Part shown: positions 10,854-22,039 of the stretch, piece by piece
Position numbering within the stretch: the first letter of the stretch is position 1
Layout: each line of letters starts with the position of its first letter
Origin: Erythrophleum ivorense
Lineage: Eukaryota > Streptophyta > Magnoliopsida > Fabales > Fabaceae
Direction of reading: 5' to 3'
NCBI GenBank assembly: GCA_026724425.1
Contig: JAIUCV010000076.1
Location: 6,657,501 to 6,721,500, forward strand
DNA: 64,000 nucleotides
Notes under the pieces: generated by a model
Seen by the model: the letters and a program-made list of their open reading frames with translations, nothing else
Told to the model about the DNA's origin: nothing
Databases searched by the model: none
Program-made: the position numbers and the translations under genes

Positions 10854-11982
10854 ACTCCCTCATACTTAGATCTTTGCATGTCCTCATGTAAATCGAATCT
10901 AAGACATTTGAGAAAGAGGTTTGAAAAGCGGAAACTCACTTACTCTTCAGAACTTGTACCAACCTTTGCACCTGCTCTCACTCAGAACATAACCAACATT
11001 AGACCAGTTTCACATAGTGGACACTAACTTTCAAACCAAACCAAACACTAAATCTCATAACATAACTCAACTCTAAAGCCAACTCCTTAAAAATTAAAAG
11101 CGTGAGTTCTCAACAAGGGGTTATCGATCAAATAGCATTCTGATTTTTACCCCTCCAAGTACAATGAAGACAAACTTCTACAACTAAAACATGAATGCAG
11201 TAATTATTTTTTTCTTTTCTTCATTTTTTATTTATTTTTTTGTTCATTCCTCTCTTTCCCTTATGATTTGGAATCAGGTTTTATTTAGAGCGCGAGTAGT
11301 GATGGTTGGAGCCACCAATTCCCGGTCCTTTTTATTACTTTCATCATGCGGGTTTCCATGGAGTCAGAAGACCAGTTGGACTAACCTTCATCCACTTCGT
11401 TTTCCTGAGGGTGTCGTTAGACTTCCCTTTGGGTTAGGAAAAGAGAGAGTATATAACTAAATGTAAAGCAATAAATAAACATGATGTAAATGCATAAGCT
11501 TGTCTTGACTAGACTGAAAGAGAAATCATACTCATGTGTACCAAACCCCTTGCTAAGAAATTTAAAACTCAGGTTTATGCGAGGAGTTAAACATCAGAGA
11601 GTTGAGTATCTTAGAGATACGGTTGTGATCCGGCAATCGGTCCGCTAGAGCCATTATGTTCGGCTAAATCTGCTGCTGATGTCTTCCCCTTGTGATTGCA
11701 AGAACATTGGTCGATAAGGTAAGCTTAAAGGGAAGGTCCTAATTTCCTAACTGGTTTTGACTCAATAAAACAATTTGAAAAACTTTTTTTTTTTTTTATA
11801 ACCGTCAAAAACAAACACAATGTCAGCAACCACTTCCCTCATACTTAAACAACACTGTCCCTAGTGTTATCAAGCCGGAAGAAGGCAAATAAAAGAAAAG
11901 GAAATGAGTTAATATGAAAAATTAAGCGTGGTACCTGTCTGTCTGGTTGGTGTCGATCGACACTAGTCATCACGACCTAGGC
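10854..11982 (-). other. GY-A 3' non-coding region
   Basis: This lies between the protease stop and the 3' LTR. It contains no recognisable domain in six frames. It includes the polypurine tract at its left edge, a T-rich stretch (11200-11240), a T-run (11785-11798) and one GGTGTCGATCGACAC copy at 11949-11963. In autonomous Athila elements pol would occupy this position. Confidence 0.6.
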
Positions 11983-13440
11983 TCAGGCATCTGGTGGATC
12001 AGATAGTGGCAGCAAAAACCTCTGAGAGAAATGTCTCCTCATCCATGGTGGTGTGTAAGCATTAGGTGCATGAGATCGACCAAGGAAGTGAGGAACATCA
12101 GCAGGGTGGGATTTTAGTATGGGTGGGACACTTCTTTTTCCTGCAGAATCATCAAAAGAAACACCAAGCCTTCTACGAGAATCTCGTTGCTTGCATAAGT
12201 GTGAAACAGCTTTTGCACTTCTTAAATTTTTATTGATGAGATCAGGAGGTTTTGAATTGATTCCAGGAAGTACATACCTTTGCTTTAATGGAGGCTTATA
12301 GTCTAGGAGATGATCAACAACAAAGTCTCCACTCTTGTCTTCCACCTTGTTCACTTTCTCACTAGTATCCAGCTCTTTGACATACCCAGCAGTAATATCA
12401 ACTGAATCCTCTCTGATTGGATCTTCAGCCTGAGAAGTCTCTACAGAAAATGTCTGACCATCAATGGTGGATCTCCTCCTTAACTTATCCATGTCAAAAT
12501 TCATGACAACATCACCCAAATCAAGCTCTATCTTCCTTTGTTTCACATCAATGAGGGCACCAGCTGTAGCCAAGAATGATCTTCCTAGAATTAGAGGATC
12601 TGTAGGTTCTTCACCATATTCCAAAACCACAAAGTCTGTAGGAATCATGTGACCTTCCATTATCAGTGGAACATCCAGTAAGACACCTTCTGGGGTTCTT
12701 TTGGATCGATCAACTAGGATAAGAGAGATCCTAGTTGGCTTGAAATCAGTCATTCCAAGGCTAGCAGCAACTGAGGAAGGCATTAGGTTGATACCTGAAC
12801 CTATATCACAAAGAGAATGAGGAAACTTTCTTGTTGAGATTGAGCAATCTAGCACAAAGTTTCCTGGGTCATGTAGCTTCTCTGGAGTCTTATTCTGAAT
12901 CACTGCACTAACTTGTTCTGAGACTATCACCTTCTTCTTCTGCGTTGGCACTGTGTTCAAGAGAACTGCACTAATGTCTCTGGTAAGCAATGCTCCTTCT
13001 TCAGGACTCACACCATTCATAACCATTCTCTTAACATATCTTTTTAGTGCATGTGAAAGAGTGACTGCATCAACTAGACGTATCTCAACCATCAGCTTAT
13101 CCATGATAGCTTTGCACTTAGCATCTTCCAGCTCTTGTTTGGACTTCTTAGGAGGCTTAGGAAAGGGTATCTTAGGCTTGTAGACCCTCTCCTCGACTTT
13201 GTCTGCAACTTTTGCACGACCTATAGTCGTCTGGGAATGGTGTCGACCGACACCCAAGTGGTGTCGATCGACACTAGTCGTTTGGGTCGACCCCTCTTTG
13301 CTCGTGTCGACCGGTTCGATCGACAATCGTCTGTCGATCGTATTCTCGTCTTCTGGTGTCGACCGACACTCAGTGCCAGTGTCGCTCGACACCTGTAAAT
13401 TAGGTGTCGTTCGACACAATTGATCAGTGTCGATCGACAC
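11983..13440 (-). CDS. GY-A aspartic protease region (gag-pro C-terminus)
   Basis: The 485-codon open frame has a low-complexity N-terminus (residues 1-75), encoded by an array of GTGTCGATCGACAC palindromes (VDRHH, SIDT, CRSTP repeats). A conserved region follows: ALLTRDISAVLLN, then DPGNFVLDCSI, LCDIGSGINLMPSSVAASLGM and DFVVLEYGEEPTDPLILGRSFLATAGALIDV. That is the Athila-type retropepsin with D-I-G-S in place of the usual D-S/T-G. The C-terminus (residues 380-485) is basic and unrecognised. It is separated from gag by about 40 bp containing a frame break. Confidence 0.75.
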   Translation of the reverse strand: MSIDTDQLCRTTPNLQVSSDTGTECRSTPEDENTIDRRLSIEPVDTSKEGSTQTTSVDRHHLGVGRHHSQTTIGRAKVADKVEERVYKPKIPFPKPPKKSKQELEDAKCKAIMDKLMVEIRLVDAVTLSHALKRYVKRMVMNGVSPEEGALLTRDISAVLLNTVPTQKKKVIVSEQVSAVIQNKTPEKLHDPGNFVLDCSISTRKFPHSLCDIGSGINLMPSSVAASLGMTDFKPTRISLILVDRSKRTPEGVLLDVPLIMEGHMIPTDFVVLEYGEEPTDPLILGRSFLATAGALIDVKQRKIELDLGDVVMNFDMDKLRRRSTIDGQTFSVETSQAEDPIREDSVDITAGYVKELDTSEKVNKVEDKSGDFVVDHLLDYKPPLKQRYVLPGINSKPPDLINKNLRSAKAVSHLCKQRDSRRRLGVSFDDSAGKRSVPPILKSHPADVPHFLGRSHAPNAYTPPWMRRHFSQRFLLPLSDPPDA

Positions 13441-13441
13441 T
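13236..13441. repeat. Cluster of GTGTCGATCGACAC palindromes within coding sequence
   Basis: About eight full or half copies of the palindrome occur in 205 bp (for example at 13240, 13260, 13302, 13358, 13378, 13403, 13427), alternating GATC, GACC, GCTC and GTTC centres. They are in frame with the protease region. The same motif lies in the GY-A LTRs and in GY-D. Confidence 0.85.
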
Positions 13442-13482
13442 CGGTCTGTAGCAGCGAAATCTTCATCTCCAATTTCCTGCAG

Positions 13483-15087
13483 TTACATGATATGCTCCGA
13501 ATTTAGACCTTTTTTCAGCACTGGATGCAGCTCTTTCTCAATGCTCAATGTAATAGCATTGCACTGATGTTTTGGATTTTTGTCAGTTCTTCCAGGAAGG
13601 AATCCTTCTTGTCTTCTCACAGAATCAGCAGTTTGAGCCACTTGAGTATCCAACTTCTTGACATGAGTGCTCAAATACTCAATTTTTCCATGCAAGTCTT
13701 GATACATAACATCCATCTTCCCATTAAAGTTGACAGTCATCTTCTGTTGACCTTCTAGAATCTGCTCAAAGATTGACTTCATCTCGCTGTCCGGTGTTTG
13801 CGCAGGAGGCGATTGGTAAGAAGAGGAACCATAGTTCCGTGTGAAGCTGCTGGAAGTGAATGGTTTCTGAAACTGTGTCATTGTGTACCCTGAAGAATTC
13901 TGATTTCCTACAAAAGAACTATGTTGCCCACTTCCATTGTAGCTTCTGTTACCCTTGCTGATTACCAAATCTCTGACCCTGAAAACCAGCTCCATTGATG
14001 TAGTTAACATCTTCTTCCTCTGTTTCTACTGCTGGCTCAAAAGATTCCACCTCTGCATCAAATTGAACTAATTTCTTCCCCACAAGAAGGCTATGCATAG
14101 AGTTTATCTTAGCCTTAACTTCAGCAATTTGGCTTCCATCCAGATTTCCACCAAGCTTCTTCCTCTCAAAGTCAGCATTCTTGGTACTATTGCTAGATGC
14201 CAAGTTCTCTATAAGTTGATAAGCTTCATCTGGATATCTGGTGTTGAAGTTACCATTGCTCGCTGCATCGAGAGCCATCTGATACCTCCAATCAATCCTC
14301 TGAAGAAAATGCCCAGCAGCTGAATTTCAGTGAAACCATGGTGTGGACAATCTCTCTGGTAGGACCTGAATCTCACCCAAGAAGCCTTAAATGCCTAAGT
14401 TGGTCCTTGAGGAAACTGTGAAATATTATTCCTCAACTCCTCGGACCTCGCATCATTATAGAAATTGTTCAGAAATGCTTTCTTGGTGTCCTCCCAATTT
14501 GTCAAAGATCCAGGCTACAACTGCTTCAACCAGTAAGCTGCATCTCCAGAAAGGGAGTAAGGGAACAACTTGCATAAAAGGTAGTCACTAGTGACTCCAT
14601 TGGCCTTGTTGCTGTTGGCCAGATCTTCGAACCTCTCGATGTGATCCATGGGGTGTTCATGAGGAAGACCATGAAAGAGATGCTGGCCCACAAGAGTGTA
14701 GAATGCAGGCTTCAGCTCAAAGTCATTCCTCCGAAACTGAGGAGGTCGAATCACAGACCGATTAGCATAGAACAAATCAGGCCTGTTGTGGTCACCTAGT
14801 GTGCGATTCGGTGCAGCCAGTTGCGCAGCGACATTAGCGTTAGGTTGAACTGGGGGTGCTTCAACTATCACATTCCCATCTTCATCGAGTTTCTGCCCTT
14901 GCGCATTGCGCCTGTTTCCTTCGCTGTCAAACAAATTGCCATCAGAATGTTGAACCAAAATCAGTGGCCCGTTCATCTCGACTGGCTTCTTTGCTTTTCT
15001 GTTGGTGCGCTCTAAGTGTGCTAGCTCTTGATTACTGAGATTGACTAGCTCTTTATCCTTGTTGCTTCTGGTTTTGTGATTAGGCAT
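13483..15087 (-). pseudogene. GY-A gag
   Basis: ATG at 15085-15087 starts MPNHKTRSNKDKELVNLS. The retrotransposon gag domain reads RRNDFELKPAFYTLVGQ, GLPHEHPMDHIERFEDLA, YLLCKLFPYSLSGDAAYWLKQL. A TAG at 14515-14517 interrupts a frame that continues PGSLTNWEDTKKAFLNNFY, and a second TAG follows near 14394 (before AFKASWVRF). Both fit Gln CAG to TAG changes. The C-terminal gag (13949-14278, 13483-14010) has further frame changes. No CCHC zinc knuckle was identified, as is usual for Athila. Confidence 0.8.
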
Positions 15088-15199
15088 ATACCTAAAACAC
15101 CAAAAAGAAAGATAACAGAGCGCGTGAGTAACAAAAGAAAAAGAAAATCTTAGACAAAATTCTAAAACTAAAAATTTAACGGCAACGAAAGAGACGATT

Positions 15200-15212
15200 G
15201 GCAATGGCGCCA
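15200..15212 (-). other. GY-A primer-binding site (tRNA-Asp type)
   Basis: The minus strand reads TGGCGCCATTGCC, one mismatch from the TGGCGCCGTTGCC found in Athila/Tat elements and complementary to tRNA-Asp. It lies six bases inside the 5' LTR. Confidence 0.8.
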
Positions 15213-15218
15213 AAAACT

Positions 15219-16415
15219 TGATAGGTGTAAAGTTCTCCCTAATAATTAACTGCAAGTGCACAACAAATTCAGTTGTAGTGTAAAGGGTTATCGAATCCAA
15301 ACGTCTATCAGTTGCACATCAAATTACTAGATTCAAATCAAGCTAAGAGAAATAATAATAATGTAATGCAAAAACAAAGTAAATAAAAGCAGAAGAGATC
15401 GATTGACGAGGTTAAATTCAAGAGACAAAGGTTAGGCTTTGGGAAATTCTCAGGTTGAATCTGAATTGCAGAGTGAAATCTATCAGGATATTTGATTAAG
15501 AACCATTCTAGAACTCAAATCACAATTGTAAAACCAATCAACTTTCGTTGCAGATATTATCAATGTCTAAACTTAGAATTCCAAATCTCTTTGCAAATTC
15601 AACAATTCAAACAAACATTAATGATCAGGGTTGATAAGTTCACAAAATCTCTAAACCAAATTTCTTTGTAGATAGATATTTTGCTCATCTAAGATAGTTC
15701 AGGAAATCAATAACACTTTCGTGTCTACCAATTAACCTAAGATCAAATTCTAGGTCGCGAAGCTAGAATAAACAATAAACACAATCCAGATGAAGAACTC
15801 TAATGATTTATCCTAATAGTTATTGCAATTCTTCTTCGACCTTTGAAAAACCTTAAACCTAACAAGCAAACTACTCATACATGGTGATTGAAACAAACAT
15901 CATGAATAAAATAGATTGCATAAAAAAAATAAGAAAAGAGATAAAGGAGTTCAAAATCTTCTCTGAAGGAGTCTGATTTGTCTCTCCAAAGCTCTGCTAC
16001 AAATCTCTCTCTAAGTCTCAATAGAATAAAGTCCCAATAATAAAAGCCTAAACAATGGCTTATAAACCTAAAAATCTCCTAAAACACGATATGGGCCTTC
16101 TTGTAAATGAGTAGAACTTCTGGGCCAAAACTGCAAATCTCTAAATCTTCATTAAATCACGCGTCTACTCTGGCTAAAGGGCGGTGTCGACCGACACTAC
16201 GATTGGTGTCGATCGACACCAATGTCTGATAACGATGGTTTGTCTAGTTTTCCAGCAAAAACTCCAAATAAGCTCCAAATAGCTCTATTATCTCCAATTC
16301 AGCTCCAAATGTACCTAGGACCTGTAAACACTAGAAAAGACTCCAAAAACACTAAAAAAACTATATAAACAAGACTTATATCATGGTAAAAACCCATAAA
16401 AATCATGATATATCA
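15219..16415 (-). repeat. GY-A 5' LTR (right)
   Basis: The plus strand runs from TGATAGGTGTAAAG to GATATATCA (TG...CA on both strands). It carries two adjacent palindromes, GGTGTCGACCGACAC and GGTGTCGATCGACACC, at 16183-16220. Flanking aatct at 16416-16420 is the TSD. Confidence 0.92.
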
Positions 16416-17063
16416 AATCTACTTTGTATTGTTGTACAAATCCTTTAGCCACGAGTCGCGCTTTGTGCTTGTTGATGCTCCAATCAGAATTCCTTTTAAG
16501 CTTAAATACCCACTTCAAGCCTATTGGTTTGACTCCGAGCGGCAGATTCACAAGATCCCATACTTTGTGCTTTACTATCGACTTGATTTCTTCTTCACAT
16601 GCTCTCGTCCATTCCTCTGACTCTTTTGCCTCAATCCAATTCTTTGGCTCGTTGTTTAAACACAAAAGTAACATATATGTTTCTTCTTCTGCGAGCAAGA
16701 TATAATCTTCTAGATAATTTGGTTTATTGTTTTGTCTTTCTGTTCTTCTCAAAACAGGGGAATCACTTGTTGCTGTTCTCTCTTGCTCCATATTCTCTTT
16801 GTGAACATCAATAGGGTTGTCATGAGCTTCAGATTCATCAATAACTTATGTATCTTCAATATTTTGCTCTGTCTCGACATTCTTCCGCATTCTTTGAGAC
16901 CATGATTTCCAAAATTATCATCAAGCATAATCTCGAAGCTTTCATTACCATCTTTTGTTGAGTCATCTTGTCTCCAATTCCAACCCTTTGACTCATCAAA
17001 CACCACTTTGCGGCTAACCACTATCGTCTTAGCCTGCGGATCAAGTAATCGATATGCTTTCAA
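16416..17063 (-). pseudogene. Copia B RT N-terminal part and linker
   Basis: The residues NWIEAKESEEWTRACEEEIKSI, WDLVNLPLGVKPIGLKWVFKLKRN and HKARLVAKGFVQQY are the conserved start of copia RT. The variable linker with FDESKGWNW precedes it (16749-17063 in another frame). It continues at 9679 across GY-A. Confidence 0.88.
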
Positions 17064-17145
17064 TCCCGGTTATGTTCCCAGATGAATGAGGATCCGTGAT
17101 CTATCGTCTAACTTCTTCAAGTTTGGTTTGTCCACCTTTGCATAT

Positions 17146-17862
17146 TCAGCACAACCATATCCTAATGTGATCGATTGTTGGTCTCTTGTCCTTGAAGTAT
17201 TTGTATGGAGTTTTGTCCTTAAGAGACCGCGTTACGACTCTGTTCAACAGATAGGTCGAGTGTCTTATGGCTTCTCCCCATAGATAGTTCGACATCTTCA
17301 TTTGCTTCAGGATGCTTCTCGTCATGTTCATCAAGGTCCTGTTACGTCTCTCGACCACTCCATTCTGCTGTGGAGTGTACGGAGCCGTAAGGTGTCGTTT
17401 GATGCCGGCATCTTCACAGAATGAGTTAAACTCATAAGATACAAATTCCCCTCCTCGATCTGTTCTGAAAGTTCGTATTCTTGTTTCTGATTCTTGTTCC
17501 ACCATTGTTTTGAACTTTTGAAACTTGTTAAACGCATCTCCTCTTTCTTTCAATAGAATGGTCCACATGTAACGTGAGTAGTCGTCAATCAGAACAAAGA
17601 TGTATCTTTTCCCAGCGCTTGTACTTGGTGTTATAGGACCACAGAGATCTCCGTGTATGAGTTCGAGTTTGCTTGTTGCGCGATAGGATATGGCTTGTGG
17701 AAAACTCTCCCTAGTTTGTTTCCCAAGTAAACACAAACTGCAAATTTCCTTTTCAAACTTGATCTTTGGAGGTCCTTGTACAAGTTCTTTGTCTATCATG
17801 TTTTTGATGTTTGCAAGGCTAACATGTCCCATTCTTGGATGCCATCTGCTTCTTAATCCCAT
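17146..17862 (-). pseudogene. Copia B integrase
   Basis: The zinc domain HPRMGHVS...CSLCLLGKQ is followed by the DDE core: HGDLCGPI (D1), FRTDRGGEF (D2) and TPQQNGVVERRNRT (E, 35 spacing). The downstream LWGEAIRHSTYLLNR and RSLKDKTPYKYFKDKRP are typical of copia. The frame ends near 17146 at TAG-like decay, so the polyprotein is broken between IN and RT. Confidence 0.9.
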
Positions 17863-18286
17863 TTTGAACTTTGTATAACCGATTCTTTGATCTCTCTGCT
17901 TTTACAAGAAGTTTCCCATCGCGATCTCGCATTGTGAGGTATCCTCCCTTCAACCTTATATCACAACCTGATTTCGTAGCCTGTCCAAGGCTTATAATAT
18001 TACTCTTTAGATCAGGGATGAAGTAGACATCTGTCATTATTCTAAGTTCTCCATTCAAGTCGATGAAAGTGATTGTTCCCATTCCTTTAATGTCAATGCG
18101 CGAGTCATCTCTGAACCTTACTTTTTCGGAAACAGAGTCATCAAGCTTCTGAAAGTATCTTCGATCTCCAGTCATATGATTGCTAGCCCCGTTGTCGAGA
18201 TACCAAACATTCTCTCTATCAATGTCTGTTTCAAACTTACTAGGTACACAACGTTCCTCGTATAAGTATACAACTTCATGTATCAT
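17819..18286 (-). pseudogene. Copia B protease and pre-integrase region
   Basis: VWYLDNGASNHMTGDRRYF is the copia protease active site block (D-N-G-A-S). It is followed by the beta-rich region VRFRDDSRIDIKGMGTI and SNIISLGQATKSGCDIRLKGGYLTMRDRDGKLLVKA leading into the integrase zinc domain. The frame differs from 17146-17862, with overlap at 17819-17862, so a frameshift lies there. Confidence 0.88.
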
Positions 18287-18342
18287 AAGCTAATCTGCCT
18301 CTTGCGTATCTTGTGTGTCTTTATTACTGTTTTCTTGTGCTT

Positions 18343-19195
18343 CTAGTAGCTTGAGTAGACGGGAAAATCAGACGCATAGTGACTAGTTTTATCGCATCGA
18401 TAACAAGTTATCTGCGATATATCTCTTCCTCCGTATCGTCCACGACCTCTGTCCCTATTGTAATATCTTCCTCCTCGACCTCTACCTCTGAAACTCTGAT
18501 GATTTGGATTGTAAGGAGGAGTTGACTGATTTGTCTGAGCTTCTGTATTGGTATACATTAGTTTGGTTTGATCTTCCTGGATTTCTTCTTCGTCGAAAAT
18601 ACGTTTCTCATAAGCTTTTAATCGTCCCACAATGTCCTCAAAACTCGTGGTGTTGAGATCAAGCACTTGCTCCAGAGAGGCTACAATATGTATATATCTT
18701 TGTCGAGGAGGACTCTTGAGAAACTTCTTAACTAGCTTTGCTTCTTCAATATTCTCTCCTAAAGCAAGCTGATTTTGATGTTATCTCCGATAACTTTCCT
18801 GCAAAGTCATCGATCTTTTCGCCGTCTTTCATCTTGAGTCGGTCGAATTCTGCCATCAAGGGTTGTAATCTAGCTTCTCTAACTCTCTCTGCCCCTACAT
18901 GTTTGACTTTAAACGCTTCCCAAATCTTCTTTGCTGTATCGAGCTCTCCAACTTGCAAAATAAGCATCTCCGGTATTGATTGGAATAACAAGGCCATCGC
19001 CATGTTATTCTTCTCCGCATCAATTAGATCCGTAGCTACTTCTACGACTTCCCACACTTTATGAACCTTGAGCGCAATCTTCATCTTCATCGCCCATACT
19101 TTGTAGTTAGTCGAGTTTAACATCGGACATATGATAGAAGAAGAACCTACTCCTTCCCCAGGTCTCACGGGAACAATAGCTCCCTCTGCCGCCAT
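18343..19195 (-). pseudogene. Copia B gag
   Basis: ATG at 19193-19195 starts MAAEGAIVPVRPGEG. The UBN2-type gag reads PMLNSTNYKVWAMKMKIALKVHKVWEVVE, LLFQSIPEMLILQVGELDTAKKIWEAFK, and continues in another frame as LNTTSFEDIVGRLKAYEKR. A Gly/Arg-rich stretch (RGRGRGGRYYNRDRGRGRYGG) precedes a zinc knuckle, CYRCDKTSHYASDF, in which the last Cys has become Phe. At least one frameshift lies between 18666 and 18746. Confidence 0.88.
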
Positions 19196-19225
19196 AGTTT
19201 AGTTACGAACTCAAAGAACTCTTTA

Positions 19226-19237
19226 GCTCTGATACCA
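19226..19237 (-). other. Copia B primer-binding site (tRNA-iMet)
   Basis: The minus strand reads TGGTATCAGAGC, complementary to initiator tRNA-Met, directly next to the small LTR remnant (19240-19248) left of the GY-B insertion. Confidence 0.9.
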
Positions 19238-19239
19238 AA

Positions 19240-19248
19240 TATAGAATT
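19240..19248 (-). repeat. Copia B 5' LTR, short piece left of GY-B
   Basis: TATAGAATT matches the start of the other LTR (TAAAGAATT at 8068-8076). Its last five bases, gaatt, are the GY-B TSD, repeated at 30445-30449. Confidence 0.85.
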
Positions 19249-19762
19249 TGTTGGGGTCGGATTCCACCCCGAGACATCGTCATTTGGATTGGGCAAATGG
19301 GGGAAGATCGAGCCAAACCGCACTAGCCGAACCGCACCAAACCGGGCCGAACCAGGCGTCAAACCGAAGACCAGCCGGAAACTTCTCGATGGGCCGAACC
19401 AACATCCGACGGAGCGATCCGAGCCGAGGCCCATCAAAGACTTTCCTTAAAACTGAAGTCGGCGCGAGCCACAAAGGAAAGTTTACATTTATTGCGGAGT
19501 CGGCGCGAGCAGAAAAGGAAAGTTTACATTTTTGCATAAAGTCGGTTGTAAAAGTCGGTTCCTATTCTCTTATAAATAGGAACCGATAGTCATTATTTGA
19601 GGATGACTTTTACACACAGAAAAAGGCATACGCCACACATATTGCTGCTCGCATAACAGCTAATAAAATAACCATCATTTGGATCGATCCTTGTGTTCAC
19701 TTACGAAATTCTCGGCTCTCCCTAAAAATACAAAGTATCATAGTGCAGTTTCAGCTCGCACA
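19249..19762 (+). repeat. GY-B 5' LTR
   Basis: The LTR begins TGTTGGGGTCGG and ends CTCGCACA. TATAAATA at 19571-19578 is the likely core promoter. Immediately after the LTR comes TGGCGCGAGAAG (from 19766), the presumptive primer-binding site. Confidence 0.93.
19571..19578 (+). promoter_or_regulatory. TATA box in GY-B LTR
   Basis: TATAAATA occurs in the 3' half of the LTR, in identical context in the right LTR at 30253-30260. It is suitable for driving the genomic RNA. Confidence 0.6.
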
Positions 19763-19764
19763 AT

Positions 19765-20463
19765 TTGGCGCGAGAAGAAGGGGACGACGTGGAAGAAACA
19801 CCGGAACGAGAGGAAACAGAATCCGAATCAGATGGTTCGCCACCGCCACTTCAGAAGAAGAAGCAAAGCAAAGTCAAGAGCGCGCCGCCAACCAAACCAA
19901 TACGAATTGACTTAGGAGATCCGCTCCCCAGCGAAATCACTCCCGAGGCGCTGACCAAAGCCCTGAGGCAGATAATGTTGGAAAACAAAGGAACTGATAA
20001 GGCGACGGGGCAGGAAACCGGCGATTCACCAAGCTTAGATCCTGCGGAGCTCGCCGAAGCAGTATCACGTCTCTTGTTGGAAACACGAACCGAAAAGCAA
20101 CCGCCCCGAGGCGTGAGTACGGCAAGAAAAAGCAAGGGTCAGAACATGAGTCACGACGAATTGGCCGAGATCCGAGCTCGTCTTGAAAAATCCGATAACG
20201 AGGCCAAATTACTTCGCTCACAGATCCACATGGCGCTCAGCTCGGCACCGGAAATTGCTCAATATGCGAAGACGCCGAACACACTCCTTTCTCGGCAAAG
20301 TGATGGGCGCCAGAATAACGGATCCCGGAAAACTCAGCATTCAGAAATACGACGGTTCGACCAACCCGAAAGATCACATCAACGCATTCCGAGTCGCCTT
20401 GAGTCGAGCCAAATTCCGAAACGCAGAAGAGAAAGATGCCGGTTTCTGCCTCCTATTTGCTGA
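19765..20463 (+). pseudogene. GY-B gag, N-terminal frame
   Basis: The open frame begins in the PBS without an ATG; the first in-frame ATG is at 19975. It encodes an acidic/basic low-complexity segment (EETPEREETESESDGS, KKKQSKVKS), ALTKALRQIMLENK, and a short helical stretch ending AQYAKTPNT near 20283. Beyond that point gag homology continues in another frame, so a one-base indel near 20280 splits gag, and the residues from there to 20463 are out of frame. Confidence 0.75.
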
Positions 20464-22039
20464 GTACCTGAAGGGTCCGGCTCTGGACTGGTTCCTAAGT
20501 CTCGAGCGAAATTCGATTGAAAACTTCCAGCAGTTGACAGCTTCCTTTCTTAAGCAGTACTCCATGTTCATCAAAAAATCGGCTTCGGTGATCAATCTGT
20601 GGAACATGTTGCAAGGCGAAGGCGAGTCGCTTCGCAGTTTCATGGATCGCTTTAAAACCACCATGTCAAAAGCCGGGGCGGTCAACGACGAGATCGCCAT
20701 AGATTCTCTGAAAAAGGGTCTAGGCGTCAAATCGGAGTTTCGGAAGGAGCTCGCGTACAACAAACCCAAGTCGATCGCCGATGCCATCCACCGATCAGTC
20801 GTGTTCATCGAGGAAGAGGAAGATATGAAGTTGCTCGCCGCCTCGCATCCCACGTTGAAGGCAGCTACCAAACAACCGCCTAACCCGCCGATAGCTCATC
20901 AGCCGTCGAATCAACATCCCAATCACTTCAGCCATCGGCGCGGAAAGAACAGTTACATCCATCACGAAGGGCCGAATTTCTCTGGATCGCATAACTATCA
21001 GATCGGAACGGGCCAACAGACAAGCGGCACGAACCAAGCAGGCGCCGGAAGGGGGCGAGGATCGAAAAACTATGTTTGGACAAGGAACCAAAATCCCGCG
21101 CCACAAGACGAGAAGGTTTATTGCGAATTCCATCAATGCTACGGCCATTCGACAGAGAGATGCCGCCATCTCGGAGCAGAACTCGCAAGAAAATTACTTA
21201 GCGGTGAATTGAAAGGCGATCTAAAGCTGGAAGACTTGGAGCGTCCCGATCCAAGAGAACGACCAGAACAATCAGATCGACAACCAGGTCAACCAGCGGA
21301 TCGACCGAAACGCGGGAGACGCGACGATTCGGACGAACCATCGGGATCACGACAAAAAATCTACCTCATATTGGGCGGCTCGCAATACTGTCAGGATACG
21401 GTGACGTCGATCAAAACTTTTCAACGGCGAACCGACGCAGCGATTAACTGGTATGGACCACCCAAAATCCCAAACGTCGAGATCACTTTCACGGAAAATG
21501 AAGTCATCGGGATCGATAGGCCGCATGATGATCCGCTCGTAATCACGCTTGCCGTCGGTAATTACGACATAGCTCGGGTCCTGATCGATACAGGAAGCAC
21601 AGTTGATATAATCTATAAGAGCACGTTGATAAAAATGGGAATCGATCCGAACGACGTAAAGACGACGCCGAAGCCATTGACCGGGTTCGGGGGTGAGACG
21701 ACGATGTCCATGGGGAGTATCATACTCCCAGTCGAAGCTGGAGGGATTACAAAGATGGTGAACTTTTCCGTCTCGGATAATCCTCCAATCTACAATATCA
21801 TCATGGGCACTCCTTGGATAAATTCGATACGAGCCGTGCCATCTACTTACCACCTTTGTCTCAAGTTTCCCACTCCGACAGGAGTCAAGACCATCATCGG
21901 CTCGCAGAAAGATTCGAGAATCTGTTTCATGACGGAACACAAGCTCCGCAACCCGTTACCCAAACCAACCCCAGAGGAGAACCGAAAGAAGGTAAAGACG
22001 AACCGAGAGTCAGCGAACGGTTTAGCCAATATCTTATAG
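20284..22039 (+). pseudogene. GY-B gag core and protease
   Basis: The gag domain reads KLSIQKYDGSTNPKDHINAF, FAEYLKGPALDWFLSL, FLKQYSMFIKKS, LRSFMDRFKTTMSKAG. Near 21117 the residues YCEFHQCYGHSTERCRHL form a Zn-binding motif. The protease follows (VLIDTGSTVDIIY near 21580-21615, then PLTGFGGETTMSMGSI and YNIIMGTPWINSI), with the D-T-G catalytic triad intact. The frame ends at a TAG (22037-22039); the same frame continues QLQITGEIEPP, so this stop looks like a point mutation rather than a natural end. Confidence 0.88.

Larger units (their letters stand above)
9680..16415 (-). mobile_element. GY-A: gag-protease-only Athila-type element
   Basis: The LTRs are 9680-10853 and 15219-16415. TSD aatct flanks the element within copia B RT. 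A tRNA-Asp-type PBS sits at 15200-15212 and the PPT GAGGGAGT (minus strand) adjoins the left LTR at 10854-10861. The 4.4-kb interior encodes gag and an aspartic protease only. No RT, RNase H or integrase motif is found in any frame, and 10854-11982 is non-coding. It therefore must depend on proteins from autonomous relatives, like described TR-GAG-type elements. Confidence 0.85.

Noticed and set aside
11191..11460. 89-codon ORF in the GY-A 3' region
   Set aside because: Phe-rich translation of a T-tract; no similarity to envelope or other known proteins.
19765..19974. GY-B gag start at 19765
   Set aside because: The codon is TTG inside the PBS; the real initiation codon is uncertain, so no start is claimed.
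20374..21940. Minus-strand ORFs of 124-197 codons opposite GY-B gag
   Set aside because: Low-complexity shadows of the gag frame, unlike the antisense gene at 26355-29400, which has domain, introns and promoter.
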